Shown: positions 31,070-42,719 of the stretch, in pieces
How the letters are laid out: each line of letters starts with the position of its first letter
Position numbering within the stretch: the stretch's first letter is position 1
Source of the DNA: an uncultured Acidimicrobiales bacterium
GTDB lineage: Bacteria > Actinomycetota > Acidimicrobiia > Acidimicrobiales > AC-14
Direction of reading: 5' to 3'
Length of the DNA stretch: 44,026 nucleotides
NCBI GenBank assembly: GCA_902805665.1
Contig: CADCTB010000189.1
Location: 1 to 44,026 of the forward strand
The notes under the pieces: generated by a model
Told to the model about the DNA's origin: nothing
The model's database searches: none
What the model saw: only the letters and a program-made list of their open reading frames with translations
Translations under genes and position numbers: made by a program

Positions 31070-31080
<11 letters not shown>
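30055..31080 (+). CDS. mnmA: tRNA-specific 2-thiouridylase
   Basis: Makes 2-thiouridine at the wobble position 34 of Lys, Glu and Gln tRNAs, activating the base with ATP. 341 residues. The PP-loop SGGVDSS is at 9-15; the catalytic pair is Cys94 (NPCIECN) and Cys189 (DSQDVCF), matching Cys102 and Cys199 of the E. coli enzyme. The C-terminal barrel carries VTVGQRRGLG and ends with a strand ILGGGIATP-like sequence. ATG at 30055 overlaps the desulfurase stop (ATGA). The last 11 bp overlap the convergent membrane-protein gene. TusA-E relay genes are not nearby; direct sulfur transfer from the desulfurase is inferred. Confidence 0.95.
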
Positions 31081-34776
<3,696 letters not shown>

Positions 34777-34836
34777 GTCATCCGGCTCGAGGCCGGGTCT
34801 CGTACCTCTCTCTGACCGCAAAACTGGGAGAGAACA

Positions 34837-35442
34837 TTGATCCGTCGTAGAAGCGCAGCAGCTGTGGTGGGCGCGTCAGCGCTCTGTCTGGGATTCCTCG
34901 CCATGTCGGGACCGGCCATCGGCGCCCACGTGCCGGTAAGGGCCACCGCCTACGTCCGCAACGACGCCGGCCTGGCCACGTTCAACCCCGACGTCAACCC
35001 CAACTCCAACTGCGCCACTCCGGATTACGACGACATCCAGGCCCTCAGCGCCCCGGGGAGCACGGCCAACAACGTGCACATCGACGCCTGCATCTTCGGC
35101 AGCGCCGCCGGGCCGGGCGCGACGGTCAGCGACGTCGACGTGCCGGCCACGTTCGAGCTGTTCGGCGTCGGCACGATCAGCGCCTGCCCTGACCCCGACG
35201 GTGCCGGGCCGAAGACCGCCGTGCGCCACGACCACAACGGTGACGGGAACTTCGAGCACTGCCACCTGAGCGGCTACCAGTCCACCGGCACCGGCGCCCT
35301 CGAGTACCACGCCCGGGTGAACAACACGAGCCAGCCCGGCCAGTCGCGGGTGCTGTTCTGCTACGACGCCAACCAGGACGGCTGCCTCGACGAGAGCGTG
35401 CGCAACCAGGTCGCCATCGGCTGGGTGCCGCGGGCGAGCTAG
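34837..35442 (+). CDS. Secreted cysteine-rich protein with two Ca-loop-like motifs
   Basis: 201 residues. A clear Sec signal peptide (basic MIRRR, hydrophobic core, likely cleavage after AIGA at 30). The mature chain has six cysteines (59, 85, 117, 142, 175, 183), suggesting disulfides, and two acidic loops: DHNGDGNFEH (132-141) and DANQDGCLDE (177-186), each with the D-x-N-x-D-G spacing of calcium-binding EF-hand/dockerin loops. I do not recognise the family. TTG at 34837 is preceded by GGGAG at 34826-34830. It is alone between the MOSC gene and the HIT gene; the 3' end overlaps the convergent HIT gene by 4 bp. Confidence 0.72.
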   Translation: MIRRRSAAAVVGASALCLGFLAMSGPAIGAHVPVRATAYVRNDAGLATFNPDVNPNSNCATPDYDDIQALSAPGSTANNVHIDACIFGSAAGPGATVSDVDVPATFELFGVGTISACPDPDGAGPKTAVRHDHNGDGNFEHCHLSGYQSTGTGALEYHARVNNTSQPGQSRVLFCYDANQDGCLDESVRNQVAIGWVPRAS

Positions 35443-35864
35443 GAAGTCTCGGGATTGTCAGTGGCCGCCCGGATGCGGGCGGCCACTGACGCCATCTCCT
35501 CCTCACCGGCATAGCGCTGGCGGGGCCAGAAGAACCCCCGGAGCCCGTCCTTGCGACGGCGGGGGACGACGTGGACATGCAGATGGGGCACGCTCTGGCT
35601 GACCCGGTTGTTCATGGCCACGAACGTGCCGTGGGCCTCCATGCCGGCCTCCACCGCCCGGCTCAGGCGCTGGGCCGCGTCGAAGAGCGGGGCGACAAGG
35701 GCCGGCGGCAGGTCGGTCAGCGTCTCGTGGTGGGCTCTCGGCACGAGCAGGACGTGGCCGGGGAAGACGGGGCGGACGTCGAGAAACGCCAGCGTGGTGT
35801 CGTCGGAGGCCACGACGTGGGCCGGCGTCTCACCGGCCACGATGCTGCAGAAGACGCAGTCCAC
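35439..35864 (-). CDS. HIT-family hydrolase
   Basis: Histidine-triad nucleotide hydrolase or transferase, 141 residues. The opening MDCVFCSIVAGETPAHVV has a Cys pair (3, 6) typical of zinc-binding HINT-like members. The triad is HLHVHV (His94, His96, His98), with SQSVPHLHVHVVPRR. Typical substrates are adenosine phosphoramidates and similar NMP conjugates. GTG start at 35864. It lies 14 bp downstream of the small membrane-protein gene on the same strand, so likely co-transcribed. Confidence 0.92.
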   Translation of the reverse strand: MDCVFCSIVAGETPAHVVASDDTTLAFLDVRPVFPGHVLLVPRAHHETLTDLPPALVAPLFDAAQRLSRAVEAGMEAHGTFVAMNNRVSQSVPHLHVHVVPRRRKDGLRGFFWPRQRYAGEEEMASVAARIRAATDNPETS

Positions 35865-35878
35865 GGAGTCGCGTCAGC

Positions 35879-36274
35879 TCAGTGGAGCCGGAAGCACCAG
35901 CGGTACGACGTGGAGTTGGCCCGGGGCTGGCCGATCTGGCGGTAGAAGACGGTGGCGCAGTGCTGTCCCGGCTCGAAGGTGGCGAAGTCGCTGCCGGGCC
36001 CGGGCCGGAGGGTGACCGTGTTGAGCGCGTCGACGAACTGGATCTCGTCCTCCGGCACCTCGTTGCCGTCGATGGACAGGTACCCGGTGTAGCCGACGGC
36101 CAGGTCGGCGACGATCTTCGCCTGCCGCAGCTCGAGGTTGCCGGGCGGCGGGAACACCGACTCGACCGCCGGTGGCATGCCCGGCCCGTCCTCCTGGGTG
36201 GGCCCGGAGAAGGCGAACACCAGGCCGCCGACGGCGGCGGCGGCGATGAGGGTCATGATCACGCGGCGGAGCAC
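35879..36274 (-). CDS. Small membrane-anchored protein of unknown function
   Basis: 131 residues. One N-terminal hydrophobic helix (about 5-22), then a Gly/Pro-rich spacer (24-47) and an extracytoplasmic domain ending YRWCFRLH. Two cysteines near the C-terminus (in GQHCATVFY and YRWCFR) could form a disulfide. The domain has strand-like alternation and reminds of an Ig-like fold, but I cannot name it. GTG at 36274 has GGTGGG just before it, and on the same strand GACAAT 6 nt upstream may be a -10. It is divergent from the PASTA kinase gene and precedes the HIT gene. Confidence 0.65.
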   Translation of the reverse strand: MLRRVIMTLIAAAAVGGLVFAFSGPTQEDGPGMPPAVESVFPPPGNLELRQAKIVADLAVGYTGYLSIDGNEVPEDEIQFVDALNTVTLRPGPGSDFATFEPGQHCATVFYRQIGQPRANSTSYRWCFRLH

Positions 36275-36324
36275 CCCACCATTGTCCCCTACGTGATTGC
36301 CAGTGGTTGAGCAGCCGCGCACGG

Positions 36325-36330
36325 TACCCT
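36325..36330 (+). promoter_or_regulatory. Putative -10 box for the PASTA kinase gene
   Basis: TACCCT lies 7 nt before the GTG at 36338. The divergent gene's start is at 36274, so this 63-bp gap must hold both promoters. Confidence 0.5.
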
Positions 36331-36337
36331 TGCGAAC

Positions 36338-38398
36338 GTGGCTTCGACCCGGATCGCTGACCACCTTGGTCGCGTCCTGGGAGGCCGGTACCGCCTCCTG
36401 GCCCCGATCGGCACCGGCGCGTCGGCCCACGTCTTCCTGGCCGACGACGTGCGCCTCCGCCGGCGGGTGGCCGTCAAGATCCTGCATCCGGCGCTGGCCG
36501 ACGACGAGGCCTTCCTGCGGCGCTTCCGGGCCGAGGCCCGGGCCGCGGCCGCCCTGAACCACCCGCACGTCATGGCGGTGTTCGACTGGGGCGAGGAGGC
36601 CGACGGGCCGTACCTGGTCTCGGAGTACCTGGGCGGGGGCAGCCTGCGGGCCGTGCTCGACCGGGGCCGGCGGCTCAGCCCCTCCCAGGCGCTCATGGTG
36701 GGACTGGAGGCGGGCAAGGCCCTGGCCTACGCCCACGGGCGGGGCCTGGTCCACCGCGACATCAAGCCGGCCAACCTGCTCTTCGACGAGGAGGGCCGGC
36801 TGCGCATCGCCGACTTCGGCCTGGCCCGGGCCCTCGCCGAGGCGGCCTGGACCGAGCCGGTGGGCGCGGTGCTCGGCACCGCCCGCTACGCGTCGCCCGA
36901 GCAGGTGAAGGGCGTCCCGGTCGACGGCAAGGCCGACGTCTACTCCCTGGCCGTCGTGCTGGTGGAGGCGGTCACCGGCCGGGTGCCGTTCGCGGCCGAG
37001 ACCACCGTCGCCACGTTGGTGGGCCGGCTGGACACGCCACTGGAGGCGCCACCCGAGCTGGGCCCGCTCGGGCCGGTGGTGGCCCGGGCCGGGCGCCCGG
37101 ATCCAACCGAACGCCTCGACGCCATGTCGTTCGCCGCCGCGCTGCAGGCGGTGGCGCCCGAGTTGCCCGCACCCGAGCCACTGGCCCTGGCCGGGCCGGC
37201 CACCTTCGACCTCAACCACCTGGCCGCCCTCGAGGGCGACCCCACCGACCTCGGGAACGTGCCGAAGGCCGTCGCCCAGGAGAAGCAACCGTTCGAGGCC
37301 GACGTCACCGTCACCGACATGTCCGTCGCCGCGCCGCCTGACGAGGCAGTGACCCGCGCCACCCCCACTGTTACCGAGACCATCGACGAGCCTGCGCCCA
37401 CCGGCGTCATCGCCCGGCCCGAGTCGGGGTCGAGGCGGGCGGCCAGGCGCGCGGAGCGGGCCGAGGTCACCGCGGTGCTGACGTCACGGAAGGGCGCCCG
37501 TCGCCGGCGCTGGCCGTGGGTGGTCCTGCTCATGGTGGCCCTGCTGGGCGGCGGCGGCGCAGGCGCGTACCTGCTCATCGGCGAGCAGGTGCCGAGCCAT
37601 CCGCTTCCCGACGTCACCCAGCGCGACCGGGCCACGGCCGAGGGCGCGCTGAGGGCCGTCCGGTTCGAGGTCGCGGTCGAGGAGCAGTTCATCGACGCCA
37701 CCGTGCCGGGCATCGTCACCGATCAGCGCCCGAAGGCCGGCGTCGACGGCAAGGGCAGGCCCATCGCCCTCAAGGAGGGCGACCGGGTGACGCTCATCGT
37801 CTCCAAGGGCCCGCCCCCTACGCCGATCCCCGACCTCACCGACCTCACCGAGGCCAAGGCCAAGGCCGAGATCGAGAAGGTGGGCCACGTCCTCGGCGAC
37901 GTCGAGAAGCCGTACGACGAGACGGTCGCAGCCGGTGTCGTCATGGACTGGGCGCCCAAGGGCACGTCGCCGCCGAAGGGCGCCAAGGTCAGCCTCAAGG
38001 TGTCCGCCGGGCCGGCGCCCCGCACCGTTCCCACCCTGGCCGGGCGCACCTACGAGTCGGCGGTGGCCGCCCTGGAGGCCATCGGGCTACGGGCCGCCCG
38101 GGCGCCCGACCAGTACAACGCCGATGACGACACGAAGGGCAAGGTCGTGATCGCCTCGCCCACCCAGGGCGCCACCGTCAAGCGGGGTGACGTCATCACC
38201 ATGACGGTCTCGGCCGGACGGCCCGAGGTGCCCTCGGTCAACGGCCTCACCGTCGCCGAAGCCGAAGCCAAGCTGGCCACCGTCGGCCTGAAGCTCGACG
38301 GGAAGTACGGCCCCACCGGCGGCAAGGTGTTCCTCAGCACGCCGATCCCCGGCACCAAGGTCACCCCCGGCAGCTCGGTCGACGTCTTCATCCTTTGA
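36338..38398 (+). CDS. PASTA-domain Ser/Thr protein kinase (PknB-like)
   Basis: Membrane receptor kinase, 686 residues, likely sensing muropeptides and controlling wall synthesis and division. Kinase domain (about 17-275): Gly loop IGTGASAHVF, VAVKIL with Lys47, HRDIKPANLL with catalytic Asp141, DFG at 159-161 and the GTARYASPEQ activation segment. A 110-residue Ala/Pro/acidic juxtamembrane segment precedes one transmembrane helix (392-414) after a run of Arg. Four PASTA repeats (about 420-686) lie outside. Unlike classic actinobacterial pknB, no pknA, rodA, pbpA or pstP is adjacent here. GTG start after a -10 box. The 3' end is followed by hairpin-rich spacer. Confidence 0.93.
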   Translation: MASTRIADHLGRVLGGRYRLLAPIGTGASAHVFLADDVRLRRRVAVKILHPALADDEAFLRRFRAEARAAAALNHPHVMAVFDWGEEADGPYLVSEYLGGGSLRAVLDRGRRLSPSQALMVGLEAGKALAYAHGRGLVHRDIKPANLLFDEEGRLRIADFGLARALAEAAWTEPVGAVLGTARYASPEQVKGVPVDGKADVYSLAVVLVEAVTGRVPFAAETTVATLVGRLDTPLEAPPELGPLGPVVARAGRPDPTERLDAMSFAAALQAVAPELPAPEPLALAGPATFDLNHLAALEGDPTDLGNVPKAVAQEKQPFEADVTVTDMSVAAPPDEAVTRATPTVTETIDEPAPTGVIARPESGSRRAARRAERAEVTAVLTSRKGARRRRWPWVVLLMVALLGGGGAGAYLLIGEQVPSHPLPDVTQRDRATAEGALRAVRFEVAVEEQFIDATVPGIVTDQRPKAGVDGKGRPIALKEGDRVTLIVSKGPPPTPIPDLTDLTEAKAKAEIEKVGHVLGDVEKPYDETVAAGVVMDWAPKGTSPPKGAKVSLKVSAGPAPRTVPTLAGRTYESAVAALEAIGLRAARAPDQYNADDDTKGKVVIASPTQGATVKRGDVITMTVSAGRPEVPSVNGLTVAEAEAKLATVGLKLDGKYGPTGGKVFLSTPIPGTKVTPGSSVDVFIL

Positions 38399-38477
38399 TC
38401 GCCTCGCAAGCGGAGCTTGCCCGGCGAGTTGACGGAGCTCCGGCCAGCCGGCGGAGCCGGCCGTCGGCCGTCTGGCA
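38399..38477. repeat. Hairpin-rich spacer between kinase and SDR genes
   Basis: 79-bp gap with short palindromes built around GGA: GCAAGC-GGA-GCTTGC (38406-38420) and GCCGGC-GGA-GCCGGC near 38449-38463. The style resembles the repeats at 9416 and 19092, though no long exact match exists. They may terminate the kinase transcript; there is no T-run. Confidence 0.5.
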
Positions 38478-39314
38478 ATGACCCTGGCGGGCCGGGTCGC
38501 GATCGTCACCGGCGCGGCCAGGGGGCTCGGGCGGGAGCACGCCTTGCTGCTGGGGGCCGAGGGCGCCCGGGTGGTGGTCAACGACATCGACGCCGAGCCG
38601 GCTCAGATGGTGGTGGGCGAGATCGTGGCGGCCGGGGGCGAGGCAGTGGCGGCGCCAGGCGACGTGGCCACGTGGGAGACCGGCGAGGCGCTCGTCGATC
38701 TCGCGGTGGAGACCTACGGCGACCTCCACGTCCTCGTGAACAATGCGGGGAACGTGGCCGACCGCCTCCTGGTCAACATGACCGAAGATGACTGGGACCA
38801 TGTCGTCCGCTCCCATCTCAAGGGCCACTTCGTGCCCACCCGATGGGCGGCGGCGTACTGGCGGCAGCGGTCCAAGGGCGGCTCGGAGGTGCGGGCGTCG
38901 GTGGTGTGCACCACGTCGACCTCTGGGTTGGTGGGCAACCCCGGCCAGTCCAACTACGGAGCGGCCAAGGCCGGCGTCGCCGCGTTCACGGTGGTCGCCG
39001 CCGCGGAGCTCGGCCGGTACGGCGTGCGGGTGAATGCGGTGGCTCCGCTGGCCCGCACCCGCCTCACGGAGTCGGTCCCCGCCCTGGCCGAACGGATGGC
39101 GCCCCCCTCCGACCCGGGTGCGTTCGACCCGTGGCACCCGGCCAACGTCTCGCCCCTGGTCGCATGGCTGGCCTCGGCCGGCTGCGAGGTCACTGGCAAG
39201 GTGTTCCTGGCCCAAGGCGGCAAGGTGGAGCTGTTCCGGCCGTGGTCGGTGGAAGCGACAGTGGAGAAGGACGGCCGCTGGACGCCCGCCGAGCTCGGTG
39301 AGCGCCTGCGTTGA
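38478..39314 (+). CDS. Short-chain dehydrogenase/reductase
   Basis: NAD(P)-dependent oxidoreductase of the classical SDR family, 278 residues. Cofactor loop TGAARGLG (11-18), VNNAG (87-91), and the active site Ser147, Tyr160, Lys164 (SNYGAAKAG). The opening with EHALLLGAEGARVVVNDI resembles the hydroxyacyl-CoA dehydrogenase unit of multifunctional enzyme 2, as well as FabG. The N-x-x-Asp at the end of strand 2 (VNDI) favours NAD(H). ATG at 38478 without a visible Shine-Dalgarno. It is convergent with an SCP2-domain gene, which suggests a lipid or steroid substrate; this is inference. Confidence 0.88.
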   Translation: MTLAGRVAIVTGAARGLGREHALLLGAEGARVVVNDIDAEPAQMVVGEIVAAGGEAVAAPGDVATWETGEALVDLAVETYGDLHVLVNNAGNVADRLLVNMTEDDWDHVVRSHLKGHFVPTRWAAAYWRQRSKGGSEVRASVVCTTSTSGLVGNPGQSNYGAAKAGVAAFTVVAAAELGRYGVRVNAVAPLARTRLTESVPALAERMAPPSDPGAFDPWHPANVSPLVAWLASAGCEVTGKVFLAQGGKVELFRPWSVEATVEKDGRWTPAELGERLR

Positions 39315-39333
39315 ATGGCGGCTCTCCGCCGAC

Positions 39334-39759
39334 CTACTCGGTGATGTCGCGGATGCGGGCCTGGGCCTGGTCGATCGCGCCGGGGTCGGGCGGGGCCAGC
39401 TGCTGCAGGGCGGAGATGAGCTTGGCCATGTCGCCCTGCACCCGGACCTTGCCCTCCATGAACGCCTTCATCCCCGCCTCCATGGTGCCGTCGACGAAGA
39501 TCGCCTTGGCGGTGGCGTAGTCGAGGGTGACGGTGACGTCGGGCTGCTCGAGGTGCCCGGTCTCCATCTCGAGCGTCCCCGAGGAGGTGTCGAGGTGGGC
39601 GTCGAGCTTGCCGTCGCCGAAGGGGACGTCGGTGATGACCTGGTTCATGCGCACCGACGCAGCGGCGGCGGACGCCTCGCGGGCGGGATCCGTCATCTCG
39701 GCCCGGATCTTCCGGGCTTCGGCGATCCACTCGTCGGACAGGAACGGGAAGGTGGGCAC
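39334..39759 (-). CDS. SCP2 sterol-carrier-type protein
   Basis: 141 residues, cytoplasmic. The region 45-125 has the SCP2 pattern: DVTVTLDYATAKAIFVDG, then MKAFMEGKVRVQGDMAKL, which forms a hydrophobic pocket for fatty-acyl or sterol ligands. The N-terminal 35 residues have a helix with EWIAEARKIRAEM. A small acidic loop lies in the middle. GTG at 39759 has TAGCGT 6 nt upstream, so it is possibly leaderless. It is divergent from the small zinc-binding gene and convergent with the SDR gene. Confidence 0.82.
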   Translation of the reverse strand: MPTFPFLSDEWIAEARKIRAEMTDPAREASAAAASVRMNQVITDVPFGDGKLDAHLDTSSGTLEMETGHLEQPDVTVTLDYATAKAIFVDGTMEAGMKAFMEGKVRVQGDMAKLISALQQLAPPDPGAIDQAQARIRDITE

Positions 39760-39765
39760 ACAGCG

Positions 39766-39793
39766 ACGCTACCGGGTGACCGCGCCGTAGAAT
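39766..39793. promoter_or_regulatory. Paired divergent -10 boxes
   Basis: On the minus strand TAGCGT (39771 to 39766) lies 6 nt before the SCP2 GTG at 39759; on the plus strand TAGAAT (39788-39793) lies 6 nt before the GTG at 39800. The two starts are only 41 bp apart, so the two promoters must overlap and may compete. Confidence 0.55.
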
Positions 39794-39799
39794 GTGCAC

Positions 39800-40072
39800 G
39801 TGAGCGAACCGAACGGTGAGACGCAGAGGGCGATTCTCGAGCAGTGTGACGTCTGCGGCCAGAACGTGCCGGCGGACGACATGGTCAAGACCGAGCTGAC
39901 CGTGGCCGGAGCCATGTGCCCCACGGCGATGACGTTCCACACCGCGTGCTACGAGACGGCGTCGTCGATGTGGCAGCCGGACCCGGAGTCCTACTGCACC
40001 GTCGACCCGCTGTTCCCGGAGACGGGCAAGTGGGTGCTTCCGGAGGACACCCGGCCTCCGGGCCGGGCCTGA
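39800..40072 (+). CDS. Small zinc-site protein of unknown function
   Basis: 90 residues. A probable zinc site is made by CDVCG (Cys16, Cys19) and a second pair (His47, Cys50 in TFHTAC), with Cys40 nearby; the rest is acidic and Pro-rich. I do not recognise the family. GTG at 39800 is chosen since the TAGAAT box ends 6 nt upstream; GTG at 39794 is in frame but would lie in that gap. The 3' end overlaps the next gene if that begins at 40030. Confidence 0.65.
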   Translation: MSEPNGETQRAILEQCDVCGQNVPADDMVKTELTVAGAMCPTAMTFHTACYETASSMWQPDPESYCTVDPLFPETGKWVLPEDTRPPGRA

Positions 40073-40566
40073 TCGTCCGCGACCGGGACGACCCGGTCTT
40101 CGGATGGCGGTACTGGCAGCTGTCGTCCCGCCGGCTGCTGCGGTCGGTGACCCAGCGCGAGTTCGAGTGGCCGCCGGGGCGGGTGCTGCGGGCGCTCTGC
40201 GTGGAGGTGGGCCATCCGGCTCCGGCCGAGCGCTGCAACTGCGGCCTCTACGCCAACCCGGACCTGGAAGCGCTCCGCCAGCACGGCCTGTGCCTGGCTC
40301 CCGAGGCCATCGTGCTCGGCCAGGTCGCCCTCTGGGGGAAGGTGGTCGACGACGAGCCCAGCTATCGGGCCGAGTTCGCCTATCCGGCCCGCCTCTCGCT
40401 GGTGGTCGACAGCCTGATCGACGAGGTCTCTCCTGAGGCCATGCTCGAGGAGCTTTCCGTCTACCGCGTACCGGTGCAGGCCATCACCCTCGACGAGGCG
40501 GTGGCCGGCATGTCGGCCGACATGCTCAGGTTCCAGGCCATGTCCCGCCGCACCGGCGGGACGTGA
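40030..40566 (+). CDS. Conserved protein of unknown function
   Basis: About 178 residues. Key features are RDDPVFGWRYWQL, FEWPPG (46-50), a CNCGLYA motif (Cys69, Cys71) with another Cys at 57, and LGQVALWGKVVDDEPSYRAEFAYP (97-119; broken here only for description), matching a recurring actinobacterial protein of unknown role whose members share WPP, CxCG and LWG motifs. The start is unsure: GTG at 40030 overlaps the previous gene by 43 bp; GGAGG at 40042-40046 has no start codon at the right distance, except possibly CTG at 40069. The stop overlaps the esterase start (GTGA). Confidence 0.6.
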   Translation: MGASGGHPASGPGLIVRDRDDPVFGWRYWQLSSRRLLRSVTQREFEWPPGRVLRALCVEVGHPAPAERCNCGLYANPDLEALRQHGLCLAPEAIVLGQVALWGKVVDDEPSYRAEFAYPARLSLVVDSLIDEVSPEAMLEELSVYRVPVQAITLDEAVAGMSADMLRFQAMSRRTGGT

Positions 40567-41363
40567 GCGCCACGCCGGGGGCGCTGGTGCTCCACGGCCT
40601 CACCGGCTCACCACAGGGTGTGGCCGGTCTCGGCGCCGCGCTGGCTGCGGCAGGCTTCGAGGTGGAGATGCCCCTGCTGCCCGGGCACGGCACGTCGCCC
40701 GAGGACCTCGCCGGCTGCGGGTGGGACGACTGGTCGGTGGCGGCCGAGTCCGCCTACCAGCGCTTGGCCGCCCGCAGCGGGCCGGTGGTGGCCACCGGCC
40801 TGTCGGTGGGCGGTGCCCTTGCCGCGAGCGTGGCCGCCGGTCATCCCGAGGTGGCCGCGCTGGCCGTGGTCAACCCGCTGGTCGACCCGCCGGCCGAAGA
40901 CTTCCTCTCCACGCTGGAGGCGTTCCTTGCCGCGGGGGAGCGGTTCCTTCCAGGGGTGGGCAACGACATCGCCGACCCCGACGCCGTGGAAGTGGCCTAC
41001 GACCGCCTGCCGGTGGCGGCTCTGCTGTCGTTGAGCCGGGGCCTTGTCGGCCTGCGCCCGCGCCTGGGCGACGTCCGCTGCCCGGTGCTCATCCTCAGCA
41101 GCCGCCACGACAACGTGGTGCCGTCGGTGTCGAGCGACGTCGTGGCCGGCGCGGTGTCGGGGCCGGTCGAGCGGGTGTGGCTGGAGCGCAGCCGGCACGT
41201 CGCCACCCTCGACCTCGAGCGTGAGGAGTTGGAGCGGAGGATCGTCGAGTTCGCCGTTCGGGCCGTCGCCGGCTCAGAGTTGAGCGGCGCCCCGCAGGGC
41301 CAGGAACAGCCCGGCGGCGACGATGCACCCCGCCGTGAGCAGCGGGAGCGCGCCGGCCACTGA
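40563..41363 (+). CDS. Carboxylesterase / monoacylglycerol lipase-like hydrolase
   Basis: 266 residues. Alpha/beta hydrolase of the Est30/thermostable monoglyceride lipase type: oxyanion region VLHGLTGSPQG, LLPGHGTSPEDL, nucleophile Ser81 in GLSVGG, an Asp in SSRHDNVVP and His in RSRHVATLD. These make a complete triad. The last 30 residues are low-complexity (Gln/Gly/Arg) and are encoded by DNA that also encodes, on the other strand, the C-terminus of the NicO-like protein; they are probably a non-essential tail. GTG at 40563 overlaps the upstream stop. No adjacent lipid genes are seen. Confidence 0.85.
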   Translation: MSATPGALVLHGLTGSPQGVAGLGAALAAAGFEVEMPLLPGHGTSPEDLAGCGWDDWSVAAESAYQRLAARSGPVVATGLSVGGALAASVAAGHPEVAALAVVNPLVDPPAEDFLSTLEAFLAAGERFLPGVGNDIADPDAVEVAYDRLPVAALLSLSRGLVGLRPRLGDVRCPVLILSSRHDNVVPSVSSDVVAGAVSGPVERVWLERSRHVATLDLEREELERRIVEFAVRAVAGSELSGAPQGQEQPGGDDAPRREQRERAGH

Positions 41364-42719
41364 CGCCAGGCGGCCCGACAGGCGGTGCTCGACGACGCCT
41401 CTGGCCCGCACGAGGAGGAGGCCGGCGCCGGTGAGGGTGACCGCCATCCCCAGCCCGTAGGCGATCACCAGGACCACGCCGAACCAGGCGCGCCCGAGGG
41501 CGATGGCGCCCAGCAGCACGACGATCGCCGAGGGGCTGGGCACCATCCCACCGGCCAGGCCCAGGGGGACCAGTGACCGCCACGCCACCGGTCGCTCGTC
41601 GTCGTGGTGCCCGTGGTGATGGTGGGAATGGCCGGGACCGTGCGAGTGGTCGTGGGAATGGCCGGCCGCCACGAGCACCGGACCGCGGCGGACGGCGCGC
41701 AACAGCAGGCCGCCGCCGATGCCGGCCAGCATGAGTCCGCTGGCCAACCCCAGCCAGGGATAGATGGTCTCCGGGGCCAGGGTCGTCGACGCCGACAGCA
41801 CGACCCCCAGGAGGAGCACACCGGCAGTGTGGGTGGCCGTGACGGTGAGCCCGATGACCGCCGCCTGGCGGAGCGAGCCCCGCTCGCCGACGAGGTACGC
41901 GGCCATCACCGTCTTGCCGTGCCCCGGAGCGAAGGCGTGGATGGCGCCCAGCCCGACGGCAAGGCCGAACGCCAGGATGCCGAAGGCGACCGTGAGCTGC
42001 TGGCGGGCCACCAGGTTGGTGAAGGAGCGGGTGGCGCCGTCGAGGCCGCGGGGCTGGGCCACCCGGGCGCCAGGGACGGCGCCGGCGACCTCAGGGGCTG
42101 CGGGGCCACCCGGACGGGCCCGCACCGTGGCCGTGCGCTGATCTGGGGGCGAGGACAGGAGGTCGTCGGGGTAGGCGGTCAGGCGGCCGCTCGTGCTGAC
42201 CGCCCGCACGTTCGACGAGACGATCGTCGTGCGGTCGCCGACCGCGGTGATCTCCCGCCAGCCGACGCGGTCGGTGAAGGCGGCGCTGGCGAGCTCGACC
42301 TCCCGCTCGCTCCGTTGCCCGGCGGTGTCGGCGACGAGGGCGCACGTGAGGCGGAGGGTGGGCAGGCCGGCGGTCCCGGGCGGGAAGGTGACGTCCGCCG
42401 ACGTGGCTCGCAACGATGCCGGGCGGCCGTCCACGGTGAGGTCGATCTTGGCGGCGGCGTCGGGACAGGCCCGGGCCGCGTACCCGGCAGCCTCGTCGTC
42501 GCCTACGTCGCCGTCGCCGTCGGCGTCGATGACCCGTCGAGCCTGCACTGCGGGGATCTCGGCCATGTCGACAACCAGGTCGACGACCACCCGGTCGGGC
42601 TGGATGCGGAGCCCGGTGTAGGTGTTGACGGTGAAGTTGCCGAGCGGGTGCGCTGAGGCGGCACCGGCCGGCAGCAGGACCGCAGCTGCCACGGCCAGAG
42701 CGGCAAGGGCGCGCCTCAT
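41274..42719 (-). CDS. NicO/RcnA-type nickel-cobalt exporter with N-terminal extracytoplasmic domain
   Basis: 481 residues. A signal peptide (to about 23, ASA) leads into a 200-residue extracytoplasmic domain beginning HPLGNFTVNTYTGL. It contains a perfect EF-hand-like loop DADGDGDVGDDE (about 66-77). The transporter part (about 245-481) has six transmembrane helices with HAFAPGHGKTVMAAYLVG and AGGMVPSPSAIVVLLGAIALG, the NicO/RcnA signatures, and a His-rich loop (HSHDHSHGPGHSHHHHGHH) probably used for metal binding. Ni or Co efflux is likely; substrate unproven. ATG at 42719 overlaps the stop of the upstream TPR gene; the 3' 90 bp overlap the esterase gene. Confidence 0.88.
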   Translation of the reverse strand: MRRALAALAVAAAVLLPAGAASAHPLGNFTVNTYTGLRIQPDRVVVDLVVDMAEIPAVQARRVIDADGDGDVGDDEAAGYAARACPDAAAKIDLTVDGRPASLRATSADVTFPPGTAGLPTLRLTCALVADTAGQRSEREVELASAAFTDRVGWREITAVGDRTTIVSSNVRAVSTSGRLTAYPDDLLSSPPDQRTATVRARPGGPAAPEVAGAVPGARVAQPRGLDGATRSFTNLVARQQLTVAFGILAFGLAVGLGAIHAFAPGHGKTVMAAYLVGERGSLRQAAVIGLTVTATHTAGVLLLGVVLSASTTLAPETIYPWLGLASGLMLAGIGGGLLLRAVRRGPVLVAAGHSHDHSHGPGHSHHHHGHHDDERPVAWRSLVPLGLAGGMVPSPSAIVVLLGAIALGRAWFGVVLVIAYGLGMAVTLTGAGLLLVRARGVVEHRLSGRLASVAGALPLLTAGCIVAAGLFLALRGAAQL

